A stretch of 64,000 nucleotides of DNA from Flavobacteriales bacterium (GTDB lineage: Bacteria; Bacteroidota; Bacteroidia; Flavobacteriales; Flavobacteriaceae), in the NCBI GenBank assembly GCA_013205245.1, contig JABMNH010000064.1:62001-126000 (forward strand), given 5' to 3'. Under the pieces are notes generated by a model, which saw only the letters and a list, made by a program, of their open reading frames with translations, searched no databases and was not told the DNA's origin. Shown here one piece after another: positions 7,374 to 16,078 of this stretch. The position numbers were made by a program, and so were the translations under genes. Every line of letters begins with the position of its first letter. The first letter of the stretch is position 1.

Positions 7374-7829
7374 ATGAAATTAAAAACACTCAGTCTCATC
7401 TTATTATCGGCTCTGTTTATAATTAGCTGTGGCGGTGACAAAAAAGATAAGACGCCTGTTAGCAAAACAGAAGTGAAAGTCGAAACACCTTCTGACCCTA
7501 TGCAAGACAAAGGTATAGGTCCTGTTAAAAGTATTACTTTAGGCGATTTAGATCAAGCTTTAGCAGATCAGGGTAAAGAAATATTTACTTTAAAATGTTC
7601 TGCTTGTCATAAAATTAGCAAACGTGTTGTTGGGCCAGCTTTAAAAGGCGTAACAACAAGACGTTCTCCAGAATGGATTATGAATATGATTCTTAATCCC
7701 GAAGGTATGGTTGCAGAAAACCCAATTGCAAAAAAATTATTAGCCGAGTATTTAGCACCGATGGCAAATCAAAATTTGACCCATGACGAAGCAAGGGCTA
7801 TTTTAGAATATTTTAGAACAAAAGAATAA
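7374..7829 (+). CDS. c-type cytochrome lipoprotein, probable electron donor to NosZ
   Basis: A 151-residue lipoprotein (lipobox IISC, Cys19) with a single class I cytochrome c domain: haem motif CSACH at 75-79, then VVGPALKGV, and APMANQ near residue 133 as candidate for the sixth, Met, ligand. Located between the fasciclin gene and nosZ, 18 bp ahead of nosZ. Small cytochromes commonly sit in clade II nos loci and are believed to carry electrons from the quinol pool to NosZ; that donor role is inference from position. Confidence 0.9.
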   Translation: MKLKTLSLILLSALFIISCGGDKKDKTPVSKTEVKVETPSDPMQDKGIGPVKSITLGDLDQALADQGKEIFTLKCSACHKISKRVVGPALKGVTTRRSPEWIMNMILNPEGMVAENPIAKKLLAEYLAPMANQNLTHDEARAILEYFRTKE

Positions 7830-7847
7830 CAACCTAATTTATAAATT

Positions 7848-9818
7848 ATGAAATCAATATTTAAAAGTGCTTTATTGGCCATTGTAGCTGTTTCGTTTTT
7901 AACGTCATGCAACAATAGCAGTAAAAAATCTGGAGCATTAACAAGCAATGCTGCAGAGCGTGTATATGTTGCTCCTGGAGAACATGATGAATTTTATGCC
8001 TTTGTTTCTGGTGGCTTTAGCGGACAATTATCCGTTTATGGATTACCTTCTGGACGTTTATTCAAAGTGATTCCTGTTTTTTCTGTAGATGCAGAAAAAG
8101 CTTATGGATTTAATGAAGAAACAAAACCAATGTTAAATACCTCTTTTGGATTTGTTCCTTGGGATGATTCACATCATCCAGACATCTCTCAAACTGCTGG
8201 AGAATTAGATGGTAGATGGGTATTTATTAATGGAAACAATACACCACGTATTGCAAAAATTGATTTAACAACTTTTGAAACTACAGAAATTATTGAAATT
8301 CCAAATTCTGCTGGTAACCACAGTTCTTCTTATGTAACTGAGAATACTGAATATGTAGTTGCAGGAACACGCTTTGCGGTACCAGTACCACAACGCGATA
8401 TGCCAATTAGCGAATATAAAGGAAACTTTAAAGGTGCCCTCACCTTTTTAAAAGTTGATCCAGAAGATGGTAAAATGAACATTTCTTTCCAAATCTTAAT
8501 GCCCGGATTTGATTATGATAAAGCGCATCCTGGTAGAGGTGATTCTCATGGATGGTTCTTTTTTACAACCTACAATAGTGAAGAGGCTAACTCTTTATTA
8601 GAAGTAAACGCATCTCAAAATGATAAAGATTTTATTGCTGCCGTTAACTGGAAAGTAATTGAAGAATATGTAAATAATGGAGGTGGTACAAAAATGCCTG
8701 CTAATTATGCCCATAATGTTTATGATGAAAATACACATTCTGCAACTTCTACAATGATGAAAGAAGTGTTAACAATTAACCCTTCAGACGTTCCTGGTGC
8801 TATTTATTTCTTACCAACACCAAAATCACCACATGGGTGTGATGTTTCTCCAACTGGCGAATATATTGTTGGTAGTGGTAAATTATCCGCAGATGTTACT
8901 GTGCACTCTTTCACTAAAATGATTAAAGCCATAAAAGAGAAAAAATTTGACGGTGATGCGTACGGTATTCCAATCTTAAATTACGAAGCTATTTTAGCTG
9001 GCTCTGTAAAAAGTGGTGGTTTAGGCCCATTGCATACCGAATTTGACGGAAAAGGGAATGCTTATACCACTTTCTTTATTTCTTCTGAAGTTGTAAAATG
9101 GAAATTAGGAACTTGGGAAGTTATCGACAGAAAACCAACTTACTACTCTGTAGGTCATCTTATGATTCCTGGAGGAAACTCAAGAAAACCAGAAGGGAAA
9201 TATCTTTTGGCAATGAATAAAATAACCAAAGACCGTTATTTACCAACAGGTCCAGAGGTTACACAATCTGCGCAATTATATGACATTACTGGTGAGAAAA
9301 TGGAGCTATTGTTAGATTTCCCAACTATTGGAGAGCCTCATTATGCTGCTGGTATTTCTGCCGATATCATTAAGAAAAATTCTAAAAAACTATATAAATT
9401 AGAAGAAAATAAACATCCTTATGTTGCAAAAAGTGAAGCAGAAGCCAAAGTGGTAAGAAAAGGAAACGAAGTTCACATTTCTATGACCATGATTCGCAGT
9501 CACTTTGCACCAGACAATATTGAAGGTATTAAAGTGGGAGATAAAGTATTTTTCCACGTCACAAATTTAGAACAAGATTATGATGTGCCTCACGGTGTGA
9601 GTATGATTGGTGCCAATACATCTGAATTATTAATTATGCCAGGGCAAACAGAAACCTTTATTTGGGAGCCTAAACAAGTGGGTGTGTGGCCTTTCTATTG
9701 TACAGATTTCTGCTCTGCATTACACCAAGAAATGCAAGGTTATGTTCGTGTCTCTGCAAAAGGCTCTAAAGTTCCTATAACATTCACGTTAGATGGTGAC
9801 GCTGTAGATGCCGAATAA
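7848..9818 (+). CDS. nosZ: Nitrous oxide reductase, clade II (Sec-dependent)
   Basis: A 656-residue NosZ, which reduces N2O to N2 in the periplasm with the CuZ and CuA copper centres. The N-terminus is a Sec/lipoprotein-type signal (LTSC, Cys21) instead of a Tat signal, as in clade II enzymes. CuZ region: DSHHPD and GRWVFINGNNTPRI near residues 106-135, NHSSSYVTE and HGCDVSPTGEYIVGSGKL. CuA domain at the C-terminus: His582, Cys618, Cys622, His626 and Met629 in CTDFCSALHQEM, with Asp620 where clade I enzymes have Trp. Followed by a terminator hairpin. No nitrite or NO reductase genes are visible in the window. Confidence 0.97.
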   Translation: MKSIFKSALLAIVAVSFLTSCNNSSKKSGALTSNAAERVYVAPGEHDEFYAFVSGGFSGQLSVYGLPSGRLFKVIPVFSVDAEKAYGFNEETKPMLNTSFGFVPWDDSHHPDISQTAGELDGRWVFINGNNTPRIAKIDLTTFETTEIIEIPNSAGNHSSSYVTENTEYVVAGTRFAVPVPQRDMPISEYKGNFKGALTFLKVDPEDGKMNISFQILMPGFDYDKAHPGRGDSHGWFFFTTYNSEEANSLLEVNASQNDKDFIAAVNWKVIEEYVNNGGGTKMPANYAHNVYDENTHSATSTMMKEVLTINPSDVPGAIYFLPTPKSPHGCDVSPTGEYIVGSGKLSADVTVHSFTKMIKAIKEKKFDGDAYGIPILNYEAILAGSVKSGGLGPLHTEFDGKGNAYTTFFISSEVVKWKLGTWEVIDRKPTYYSVGHLMIPGGNSRKPEGKYLLAMNKITKDRYLPTGPEVTQSAQLYDITGEKMELLLDFPTIGEPHYAAGISADIIKKNSKKLYKLEENKHPYVAKSEAEAKVVRKGNEVHISMTMIRSHFAPDNIEGIKVGDKVFFHVTNLEQDYDVPHGVSMIGANTSELLIMPGQTETFIWEPKQVGVWPFYCTDFCSALHQEMQGYVRVSAKGSKVPITFTLDGDAVDAE

Positions 9819-9849
9819 AATTCTTTTTTAGATTTATTAAAGGTCTATT

Positions 9850-9882
9850 AAACGGGTAAGTATATAATTTACTTACCCGTTT
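9850..9882 (+). terminator. Terminator after nosZ
   Basis: A perfect 12-bp inverted repeat (9850-9861 with 9871-9882, loop 9 nt), with TTT at the end of the stem and an AT-rich tail, 31 bp past the nosZ stop. Confidence 0.7.
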
Positions 9883-9955
9883 TAATTTGAAAAATAACTT
9901 AAACTATTATATCCTTAATGTTAATTTTGTTACATATCTAACCCCCTCTTTTTTG

Positions 9956-9963
9956 TAAATTTG
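9956..9963 (+). promoter_or_regulatory. -7 box ahead of the nos-locus membrane protein
   Basis: TAAATTTG, an exact TAnnTTTG match, lies 49 bp upstream of the ATG at 10013 and after the nosZ terminator, so the downstream genes probably have their own promoter. Confidence 0.45.
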
Positions 9964-10012
9964 TAATAAATTATTACATAAATAACTATCAGAAATTTAA
10001 ACGTTTAAAATT

Positions 10013-10600
10013 ATGAAGAAATCTAAATTGTTAATGATTATAGGTTCTCTATTATTACTTGGTTTATTTGTATTCCCGCTTTGGAACATTACATTAGAAG
10101 CACCTCAATATCCTATTCCTTTAGGGATGGATATACACATTAATAAATTTTCCGACACTCATGAATTTGATGTGAAAAATATCAATTTAATGAATCATTA
10201 TGTGGGCATGCAATATATTCCCGAAACTATCCCTGAGTTTAAATTATTTCCATGGGCTATTATTATAATGGTTGTTTTAGGGGTTACAATTGGCTTTTTT
10301 GGCAACTATAAATTATTTCTAGTTTGGCTTATTGTAATGAGTGTATTGGGTGTTGTTGGTATGTATGATTTTTATTTGTGGGAGTATGATTATGGTCATA
10401 ATTTAAACCCTAAAGCAATTATGAAATTCACAAATCCTGATGGATCAGCAATGGGTTTTCAGCCCCCTTTATTTGGCACCAAACATATTTTAAATTTTAC
10501 AGCGCATTCATATCCTAGATTAGGAGCTTTTATGCTGTTTATTGGCATGAGCTTAACTTTTTTAGCATATTTTAAAGGACTCAAAGAGTCTAAACAATAA
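10013..10600 (+). CDS. Nos-locus integral membrane protein of unknown function
   Basis: A 195-residue protein with four predicted membrane helices (about residues 6-26, 79-96, 99-121 and 168-187). The first loop, ~50 residues, contains LGMDIHINKFSD and HEFDVKNINLMNHYVG; the third contains YDYGHNL and GTKHILNFTAHSYPR. His and Met residues in these loops (HEFD, MNHYVGM, GTKH, HSYPR) could bind copper. It lies between nosZ and nosL with hairpins on either side, a position seen for conserved membrane proteins in Bacteroidota nos loci. I cannot assign it to a named Nos protein. Possible roles are electron transfer, copper delivery or assembly; all are inference. Confidence 0.75.
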   Translation: MKKSKLLMIIGSLLLLGLFVFPLWNITLEAPQYPIPLGMDIHINKFSDTHEFDVKNINLMNHYVGMQYIPETIPEFKLFPWAIIIMVVLGVTIGFFGNYKLFLVWLIVMSVLGVVGMYDFYLWEYDYGHNLNPKAIMKFTNPDGSAMGFQPPLFGTKHILNFTAHSYPRLGAFMLFIGMSLTFLAYFKGLKESKQ

Positions 10601-10617
10601 CTATATTAAATTTAAAA

Positions 10618-10657
10618 AAAAACGGATATATTAAAATCAATGAATATATCCGTTTTT
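10618..10657 (+). terminator. Terminator ahead of nosL
   Basis: A perfect 15-bp stem (10618-10632 with 10643-10657, loop 10 nt) ending in a run of eight T. It separates the membrane protein gene from nosL, whose ATG is only 27 bp beyond. Confidence 0.85.
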
Positions 10658-10683
10658 TTTATCTTTACCGCCAAACATTAATA

Positions 10684-11115
10684 ATGATAAAATATATTAC
10701 ACTTCTTTTTAGTTTTCTAGTTTTAGTTTCGTGTACTATTAAACCAAAACCTATCAATTATGGAAGTGATCATTGCCGTTATTGCGAAATGACAGTTGTA
10801 GATCAAAATCACGCTTCTTTTTATGTTACAAAAAAAGGAAAGCAGTTTAATTTTGACAGCATCGAATGTATGATTAACGATTTAAAAGATAAAGACGAAA
10901 CACAAATGGCATTTATTAATGTGAATGTTTTCGGACAGCCAACTAAAACTATAGAAGCTCAAAAAGCCACCTATTTGGTAAGTCCGGCTATTAAAAGCCC
11001 GATGGGCAAAAATTTATCTGCTTTTGGCACAAAAGAAACTGCTCAAAAAACCCAACAAGAAAATGGCGGTAATCTTTACACGTGGCAACAAATTAAAACA
11101 CTCATCAAAAAATAA
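10684..11115 (+). CDS. nosL: NosL copper-binding lipoprotein
   Basis: A 143-residue NosL family lipoprotein (lipobox VLVSC, Cys17). The family's Cu(I)-binding motif is seen as CRYCEM at residues 31-36 (Cys31, Cys34, Met36), with the second family segment FDSIECMINDL and later SPAIKSPMGKNLSAF. NosL delivers copper for the CuZ centre of NosZ. Its stop codon overlaps the nosD start by 1 bp, so nosLDFY is a tightly coupled unit. A possible weak -7 box TATCTTTA lies at 10660-10667, right after the terminator. Confidence 0.93.
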   Translation: MIKYITLLFSFLVLVSCTIKPKPINYGSDHCRYCEMTVVDQNHASFYVTKKGKQFNFDSIECMINDLKDKDETQMAFINVNVFGQPTKTIEAQKATYLVSPAIKSPMGKNLSAFGTKETAQKTQQENGGNLYTWQQIKTLIKK

Positions 11116-12344
11116 TGCCTTTTAAAAGTCTTTTAGTTTTTTTACTCTTTCCATTAATGTGTTTTTCATCAACCATTAAAGTGTGTAAAACCTGTAAAGA
11201 AACATCCCTTTCATCCGCAATAAGCGTCGCTCAAAAAGGCGATACAATTCTTATATATAAAGGCACTTATAAAGAACATAACCTCATCATAACAAAACCC
11301 ATAACGATTATTGGCGTTGATAATCCTGTTATTGACGGCGAAAGTAAAGAAACTATTTTTACGTTTAAAACGGATAATTTTAACCTTCAAGATTTAACAA
11401 TCATAAATGTAGGTAGAAGTTTTACTAAAGATTATGCCGCAATACTGGTGTCGCGTAGCCATCATTTTAGCATAAAAAATATTCAAATTAGAAATCTATT
11501 TTTTGGCATCCTTATAGAAAAATCGCATTTTGGGTTGATAGAAAATAACATCATAAAAAGTAAATCTACATCAGAAGCTGGTGCGGGCAATGGTATTCAT
11601 ATGTGGCATTCTTCAAACATTATCGTTAAAAACAATGATTTGAGCGGCTTAAGAGATGGTATTTATTTTGAATTTGTATCTAAAAGTACGATATCAAACA
11701 ATAAAAGTTATAACAATTTAAGATATGGTTTGCATTTTATGTTTTCTAACCATAACGAATATCATCACAATACTTTTAAAGATAATGGTGCGGGTGTGGC
11801 AGTTATGTTTTCAAAATACATCAAAATGCACGACAATAAATTTTTGCATAATTGGGGATCTGCATCATATGGTCTTTTATTAAAAGAAATTTATGATGCC
11901 GAAATTTATAACAACACTTTTGAGCAAAATACCATTGGTATAAATGCCGAAGGCTCTACACGAATAAATTACAAATACAATCTTTTTTTGAGAAACGGAT
12001 GGGCTATAAAAGTACGTGGTGCTTGTTATGAAAATATTTTTACAAACAATAATTTTATATCTAATGCTTTCGATTTAGCCTACAATTCTAAAATAAACAG
12101 CAACTTATTTGATAACAATTATTGGAGTGAATATACAGGTTACGATTTAAACAAAGATGGCATTGGCGACGTCCCTTTTAGACCCGTAAAACTGTTTTCG
12201 TATATCGTAAACCAAACACCCGAAACAATTGTTTTATTGCGGAGTTTGTTTGTAGATATTATCAATTTTTCAGAAAAAGTTTCTCCTGTTTTTACGCCAG
12301 ATAATTTGGTTGACAAAGCCCCATTAATGAAAGAAATACAATGA
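11115..12344 (+). CDS. nosD: NosD, periplasmic copper-site maturation protein
   Basis: A 409-residue protein with a cleavable signal peptide (LLVFLLFPLMCFSS) and a right-handed parallel beta-helix made of CASH/PbH1 repeats, for example NNIIKSKSTSEAGAGNGIHM, NDLSGLRDGIYFEF, NNKSYNNLRYGLHFMFSNHN and NNTFEQNTIGINAEGSTR. NosD works with the NosFY ABC transporter in CuZ assembly. KVCKTCKETS near the mature N-terminus contains a CxxC pair. The nosF start overlaps its end by 4 bp. Confidence 0.95.
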   Translation: MPFKSLLVFLLFPLMCFSSTIKVCKTCKETSLSSAISVAQKGDTILIYKGTYKEHNLIITKPITIIGVDNPVIDGESKETIFTFKTDNFNLQDLTIINVGRSFTKDYAAILVSRSHHFSIKNIQIRNLFFGILIEKSHFGLIENNIIKSKSTSEAGAGNGIHMWHSSNIIVKNNDLSGLRDGIYFEFVSKSTISNNKSYNNLRYGLHFMFSNHNEYHHNTFKDNGAGVAVMFSKYIKMHDNKFLHNWGSASYGLLLKEIYDAEIYNNTFEQNTIGINAEGSTRINYKYNLFLRNGWAIKVRGACYENIFTNNNFISNAFDLAYNSKINSNLFDNNYWSEYTGYDLNKDGIGDVPFRPVKLFSYIVNQTPETIVLLRSLFVDIINFSEKVSPVFTPDNLVDKAPLMKEIQ

Positions 12345-13039
12345 TAGAAATTAAAAATTTATATAAATCATTCAACAAACTTACCGTTTTAGACGGATTA
12401 GATCTCGTTTTTAAAGACGGTGGTATTTTTGCAATTTTAGGCCCAAATGGTTCAGGTAAAACCACTTTAATAAAAAGTATTCTGGGTATGGTTGTACCAG
12501 ATAAAGGCGAAATACTTGTAAATAATTCAGATGTTATTGGGCAATGGGCTTATAGAAATGATATTAATTACCTGCCTCAAATAGCCAATTTTCCGAGTAA
12601 TTTAACAGTTATTGAACTCATTAATATGGTTAAAAACCTCAGACCAAAAGAGGCTAAAGAAACCGAACTCATAGCTACCTTTGGGCTGGAACCATATTTA
12701 AATAAAAAATTAGGAAACCTTTCTGGGGGCACAAAACAAAAAGTAAATCTCGTTTTAACTTTTATGTTCGACAGTCCTTTAATAATATTAGATGAACCCA
12801 CAACAGGTTTAGATCCTATTTCTTTAATTCACTTAAAAGAGATTATCCGTAAAGAAAAAAATGAAGGAAAAACCATTTTAATCACCACACACATTATGAG
12901 TTTGGTTGAAGAAATGGCCGACGAAATCGTATTTTTATTAGATGGTAAAATCTATTTTAAAGGCAGCGCCGATACTTTAAAAACACAAACAAAACAACAC
13001 AATTTAGAACACGCTATTGCCTCTCTATTACAAAGTTAA
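12341..13039 (+). CDS. nosF: NosF, ABC transporter ATPase
   Basis: A 232-residue ABC ATPase: Walker A GPNGSGKTT (34-42), Q-loop LPQ (78-80), signature LSGGTKQK (127-134), Walker B LIILDEP (147-153) and the switch His in TTHIMS. It energises the NosFY transporter, which acts with NosD on the copper site of nitrous oxide reductase. Overlaps nosD by 4 bp and is followed by nosY after 5 bp. Confidence 0.94.
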   Translation: MIEIKNLYKSFNKLTVLDGLDLVFKDGGIFAILGPNGSGKTTLIKSILGMVVPDKGEILVNNSDVIGQWAYRNDINYLPQIANFPSNLTVIELINMVKNLRPKEAKETELIATFGLEPYLNKKLGNLSGGTKQKVNLVLTFMFDSPLIILDEPTTGLDPISLIHLKEIIRKEKNEGKTILITTHIMSLVEEMADEIVFLLDGKIYFKGSADTLKTQTKQHNLEHAIASLLQS

Positions 13040-13044
13040 AAATT

Positions 13045-13827
13045 ATGTTTAAAATATTAAAATACAGTTTTTCAGATTTAATTCGCAGCCGTTGGAGCTA
13101 TGTTTATTTTTTATTCTATTTGGCTTTAGGCTTTGTTTTGTTGTTTTTAAATAACAGCATTTCAAAGGCTGTTATTACTTTAATGAACATCATTATAGTG
13201 CTAACACCACTTATTGCCACAATTTTTGGGGTGATGTATTACTATAATTCTAAAGAATTTACAGAACTTTTGTTGGCCCAACCCATTAAGCGTAAGCAAA
13301 TTTTTATGGGACAATATTTAGGGGTTGCTATTTCTTTAAGTTTGAGTTTGGTTTTAGGTCTGGGCATTCCTTTTGTCGCTTATGGCGCATTTCAATCGAC
13401 TGCTATTTTTGATTTTATATTGCTGATTGTTGTTGGGGCTTTTCTCAACTTTATTTTTGTAGCATTATCTTATTCTATTGCCCTATCAAACGAAAACAAG
13501 ATTAAAGGTTTTGGTTACGCCATCTTAATGTGGTTGTTTTTAGCCGTTATTTACGATGGTGTTTTCTTAATTTCGCTGGTTGTCTTTAATGACTATCCCT
13601 TAGATAAAGTCGCTTTATTAGCCACCATGTTTAACCCCATAGATTTATCTAGAATTCTTATTTTATTAAAACTAGATATCTCTGCATTATTAGGATATAC
13701 AGGCGCTGTTTTTAAAGAATTTTTTGGCACAAATACAGGCTTAATTACATCTTTAGGACTGCTATCTTTATGGGTGTTGGCGCCAATTTGGCGCATTAAT
13801 ACAAAAGTGAAAAAGAAAGATTTTTAA
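13045..13827 (+). CDS. nosY: NosY, ABC transporter permease
   Basis: A 260-residue membrane protein of the ABC-2 permease type with six hydrophobic helices; the family segment YYNSKEFTELLLAQPIKRKQIFMGQYLG follows helix 2 and the C-terminal helix LGLLSLWVLAPIW ends the protein. It pairs with NosF. Last gene of the nos locus; 118 bp with a weak TACCTTTA box (13913-13920) separate it from the next gene. Confidence 0.93.
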   Translation: MFKILKYSFSDLIRSRWSYVYFLFYLALGFVLLFLNNSISKAVITLMNIIIVLTPLIATIFGVMYYYNSKEFTELLLAQPIKRKQIFMGQYLGVAISLSLSLVLGLGIPFVAYGAFQSTAIFDFILLIVVGAFLNFIFVALSYSIALSNENKIKGFGYAILMWLFLAVIYDGVFLISLVVFNDYPLDKVALLATMFNPIDLSRILILLKLDISALLGYTGAVFKEFFGTNTGLITSLGLLSLWVLAPIWRINTKVKKKDF

Positions 13828-13945
13828 ATGCTGCTTTATTTGATTACGCTTATTTAAAAGTCTTGTTTTTAGATTTTTAATCTGTGTTATTTTTTTATAT
13901 AAATTTTTATCATACCTTTAAGGCTCAAACTTTAAATAGTGTGTT

Positions 13946-14677
13946 ATGGAAACTAAAAAAAACGCACGCGCTAAATTAGAGAACTATTCTTTGCTTTTTC
14001 TACAACTTGGTTTAGCACTATCATTGTTAATTGTTTATTTAGCGCTTAACATCAAATCTTTTGACCGCCATTTAAGCGATATAGAAGGTCTGTTTAAACA
14101 AGAAGAAGTTATAGAAGAAATTCCGCTTACAAGAAGAGTTGAGCCGGTAAAACCACCACCTCCGCCGCCAGTTGCGCCAGAAATTATTGAAGTTGTAAAA
14201 GATGCAACGGTTGTGAACGAAGTTATTTTACAAACCACAGAAACCGACGAGACCGAATCTGTGAAACCCATTGAAATAAAAGATATCACAGAAGTAACAG
14301 AAGAAGAAGATGTGGCCGAAGACATTCCTTTTACTATTATTGAAGAAGCACCTATTTTTCCTGGATGTTCTGGGTCTAAAGACCAAAAGAAAAAATGTTT
14401 TAGCGAAAAAATGACCCATCACATTAAAAAATATTTTAATGCAGATCTCGCCAAAGACATAGGGCTTACACCAGGAATTAAGAAAATATTTGTTTTGTTT
14501 ACTGTTGATAATCAAGGGAATATCATTAACGTTAAAACGAGAGCGCCTCATAAAAGTTTAGAAAAAGAAGCTTTGAGGGTAATGTCTCTTTTGCCAAAAA
14601 TGATTCCCGGAAAACAAAGAAATAGAAATGTAAACGTTAGTTATGCACAACCCATAATCTTTAAAGTGATGGACTAA
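13946..14677 (+). CDS. Energy transducer TonB
   Basis: A 243-residue TonB protein: one N-terminal membrane helix (about residues 17-36), a proline-rich stretch (VKPPPPPPVAP, ~68-78), an acidic spacer, and a C-terminal TonB domain (IKKIFVLFTVDNQGNIINVKTRAPHKSLEKEALRVM in the source, ending AQPIIFKVMD). It passes proton-motive energy to outer-membrane receptors such as SusC proteins. A conserved-looking ‘APIFPGCSG’ segment precedes the C-terminal domain, as in other Bacteroidota TonB paralogues. Its stop abuts the convergent DUF5103 gene. Confidence 0.9.
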   Translation: METKKNARAKLENYSLLFLQLGLALSLLIVYLALNIKSFDRHLSDIEGLFKQEEVIEEIPLTRRVEPVKPPPPPPVAPEIIEVVKDATVVNEVILQTTETDETESVKPIEIKDITEVTEEEDVAEDIPFTIIEEAPIFPGCSGSKDQKKKCFSEKMTHHIKKYFNADLAKDIGLTPGIKKIFVLFTVDNQGNIINVKTRAPHKSLEKEALRVMSLLPKMIPGKQRNRNVNVSYAQPIIFKVMD

Positions 14678-15931
14678 CTAATTTTGTAAATTCTTAGAAT
14701 TGGCTACGCCACGACCAATAACCCTGTCATATCGGCTACCAAATGCTGTAAAATAAACAAGAACCGTATAGCTGTTTTCTGTCTGATAATAATTGCCAGA
14801 AATGGCATTTAAAGCTGTTTTATCAGATGCTTTTACAATATATTTATAATTGTAAAAACCTTGCTTCAATAAAATTTTTGCCTCATAATAATGAGTGCTT
14901 TTGTTAAAATGCATCTCATTATTATCTGATAAGCGCCAATCGTTAAAATTGCCATAAACATAGATTTGTTTGTCTTTATTATAAGGCAATGCCAAGCTAA
15001 AATGCACCCAAGAATAATCGGCTTCGGTTATCGCCGTAGCGTTATCTATCATCCTTATAACAAAATTACCGTTTACGTCTGGGTAATATGTATAGGGCTT
15101 GTTATGCCTATCTACATCTGCGTATAAATAGGTGTTATACACTTGTGCAACATTTACCCTTTGAATGTTATTTGTAGCAGATCTAATGTCTTTTGTGTCA
15201 AAAAATAGGTATTCATTACCAGCTTCAAAAAGCGATTTATCGCCGTATTTATAAATAAGTTGTGATCCAGAATAAAACTGAGGTACTAAGTTGCTAAATT
15301 CGGTATGCCAATCGTTATTTTGATATATTTTTATTTTTATTTCCTCACGTGGATTGTTGATTTTAAAAGTCCCCGTATTTACCGTAAACTGCACATTTTG
15401 ATGCGTGTTAAACTTTTCAATAACTGGGCTTTTATGCACACTTACACCCACTGTAACTTGAGGCTCATAAACAACAAACCGCCGCGTAAAAATAAGCGCG
15501 TCTAAATCGTCTTTAACTTGTAAAATATAATTCCCGCTTAGCTTTATACTTAAACGCTCATTAGGTATGCCTAATTGGTAATGTGTGTAAGATTGATAGG
15601 TGTTAAAAGCATTGTTGTAATTTCTGATGTTATCTGATGACAATCCGTTTAAATATTCTGTAGGCACAATTCTAGATTGTTGCCAATCATAATCGCAATG
15701 AATAATGGTATAGGTGTAATTTTTTTCGTCGCCATCAAGATCATCAAAAGACAATTCAATAGCTTCTCCTAATTTTATAATGGGTGCGTAAGAATTTACT
15801 TTTGTAGGTTTAAGCTGAATGCTTTTTATATTCTCGGGCGCTTTAATATGTTCTATATTTTGGCTAAAAACAGCAAAAGACATTAAAAGAATACAAGCAA
15901 AACAATGCCTTTTAGAAAAAGGTTTTTTCAT
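14678..15931 (-). CDS. Type IX secretion system plug protein (DUF5103)
   Basis: A 417-residue protein with a Sec signal peptide (HCFACILLMSFAVFSQ). The N-terminal half (SIQLKPTKVNSYAPIIKLGEAIELSFDDLDGD, then YTIIHCDYDWQQSRIVPTEYLNG) fits DUF5103, named the Plug protein because it closes the SprA translocon channel in the resting T9SS. The C-terminal part has a carbohydrate-binding-like beta region (YVYGNFNDWRLSDNNEM). Acts in the periplasm or at the outer membrane. It stands alone between nos/tonB and the nqr operon. Confidence 0.88.
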   Translation of the reverse strand: MKKPFSKRHCFACILLMSFAVFSQNIEHIKAPENIKSIQLKPTKVNSYAPIIKLGEAIELSFDDLDGDEKNYTYTIIHCDYDWQQSRIVPTEYLNGLSSDNIRNYNNAFNTYQSYTHYQLGIPNERLSIKLSGNYILQVKDDLDALIFTRRFVVYEPQVTVGVSVHKSPVIEKFNTHQNVQFTVNTGTFKINNPREEIKIKIYQNNDWHTEFSNLVPQFYSGSQLIYKYGDKSLFEAGNEYLFFDTKDIRSATNNIQRVNVAQVYNTYLYADVDRHNKPYTYYPDVNGNFVIRMIDNATAITEADYSWVHFSLALPYNKDKQIYVYGNFNDWRLSDNNEMHFNKSTHYYEAKILLKQGFYNYKYIVKASDKTALNAISGNYYQTENSYTVLVYFTAFGSRYDRVIGRGVANSKNLQN

Positions 15932-16033
15932 GAAATTTAAATAAGATTTAAAACTACTAAAAATAAGTTTTAATGAGCCACAATATGATTTAAAATAACA
16001 CGAATTATAGCCCCTTCTCCGATATATTTTTTT

Positions 16034-16041
16034 TAAATTTG
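16034..16041 (+). promoter_or_regulatory. -7 box of the nqr operon
   Basis: TAAATTTG, exact TAnnTTTG, 37 bp upstream of the nqrA ATG. A clear TTG -33 element is not seen at the usual distance. Confidence 0.5.
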
Positions 16042-16078
16042 CACAACTTTTTTAATTATTATAATTTAAATATATAAT

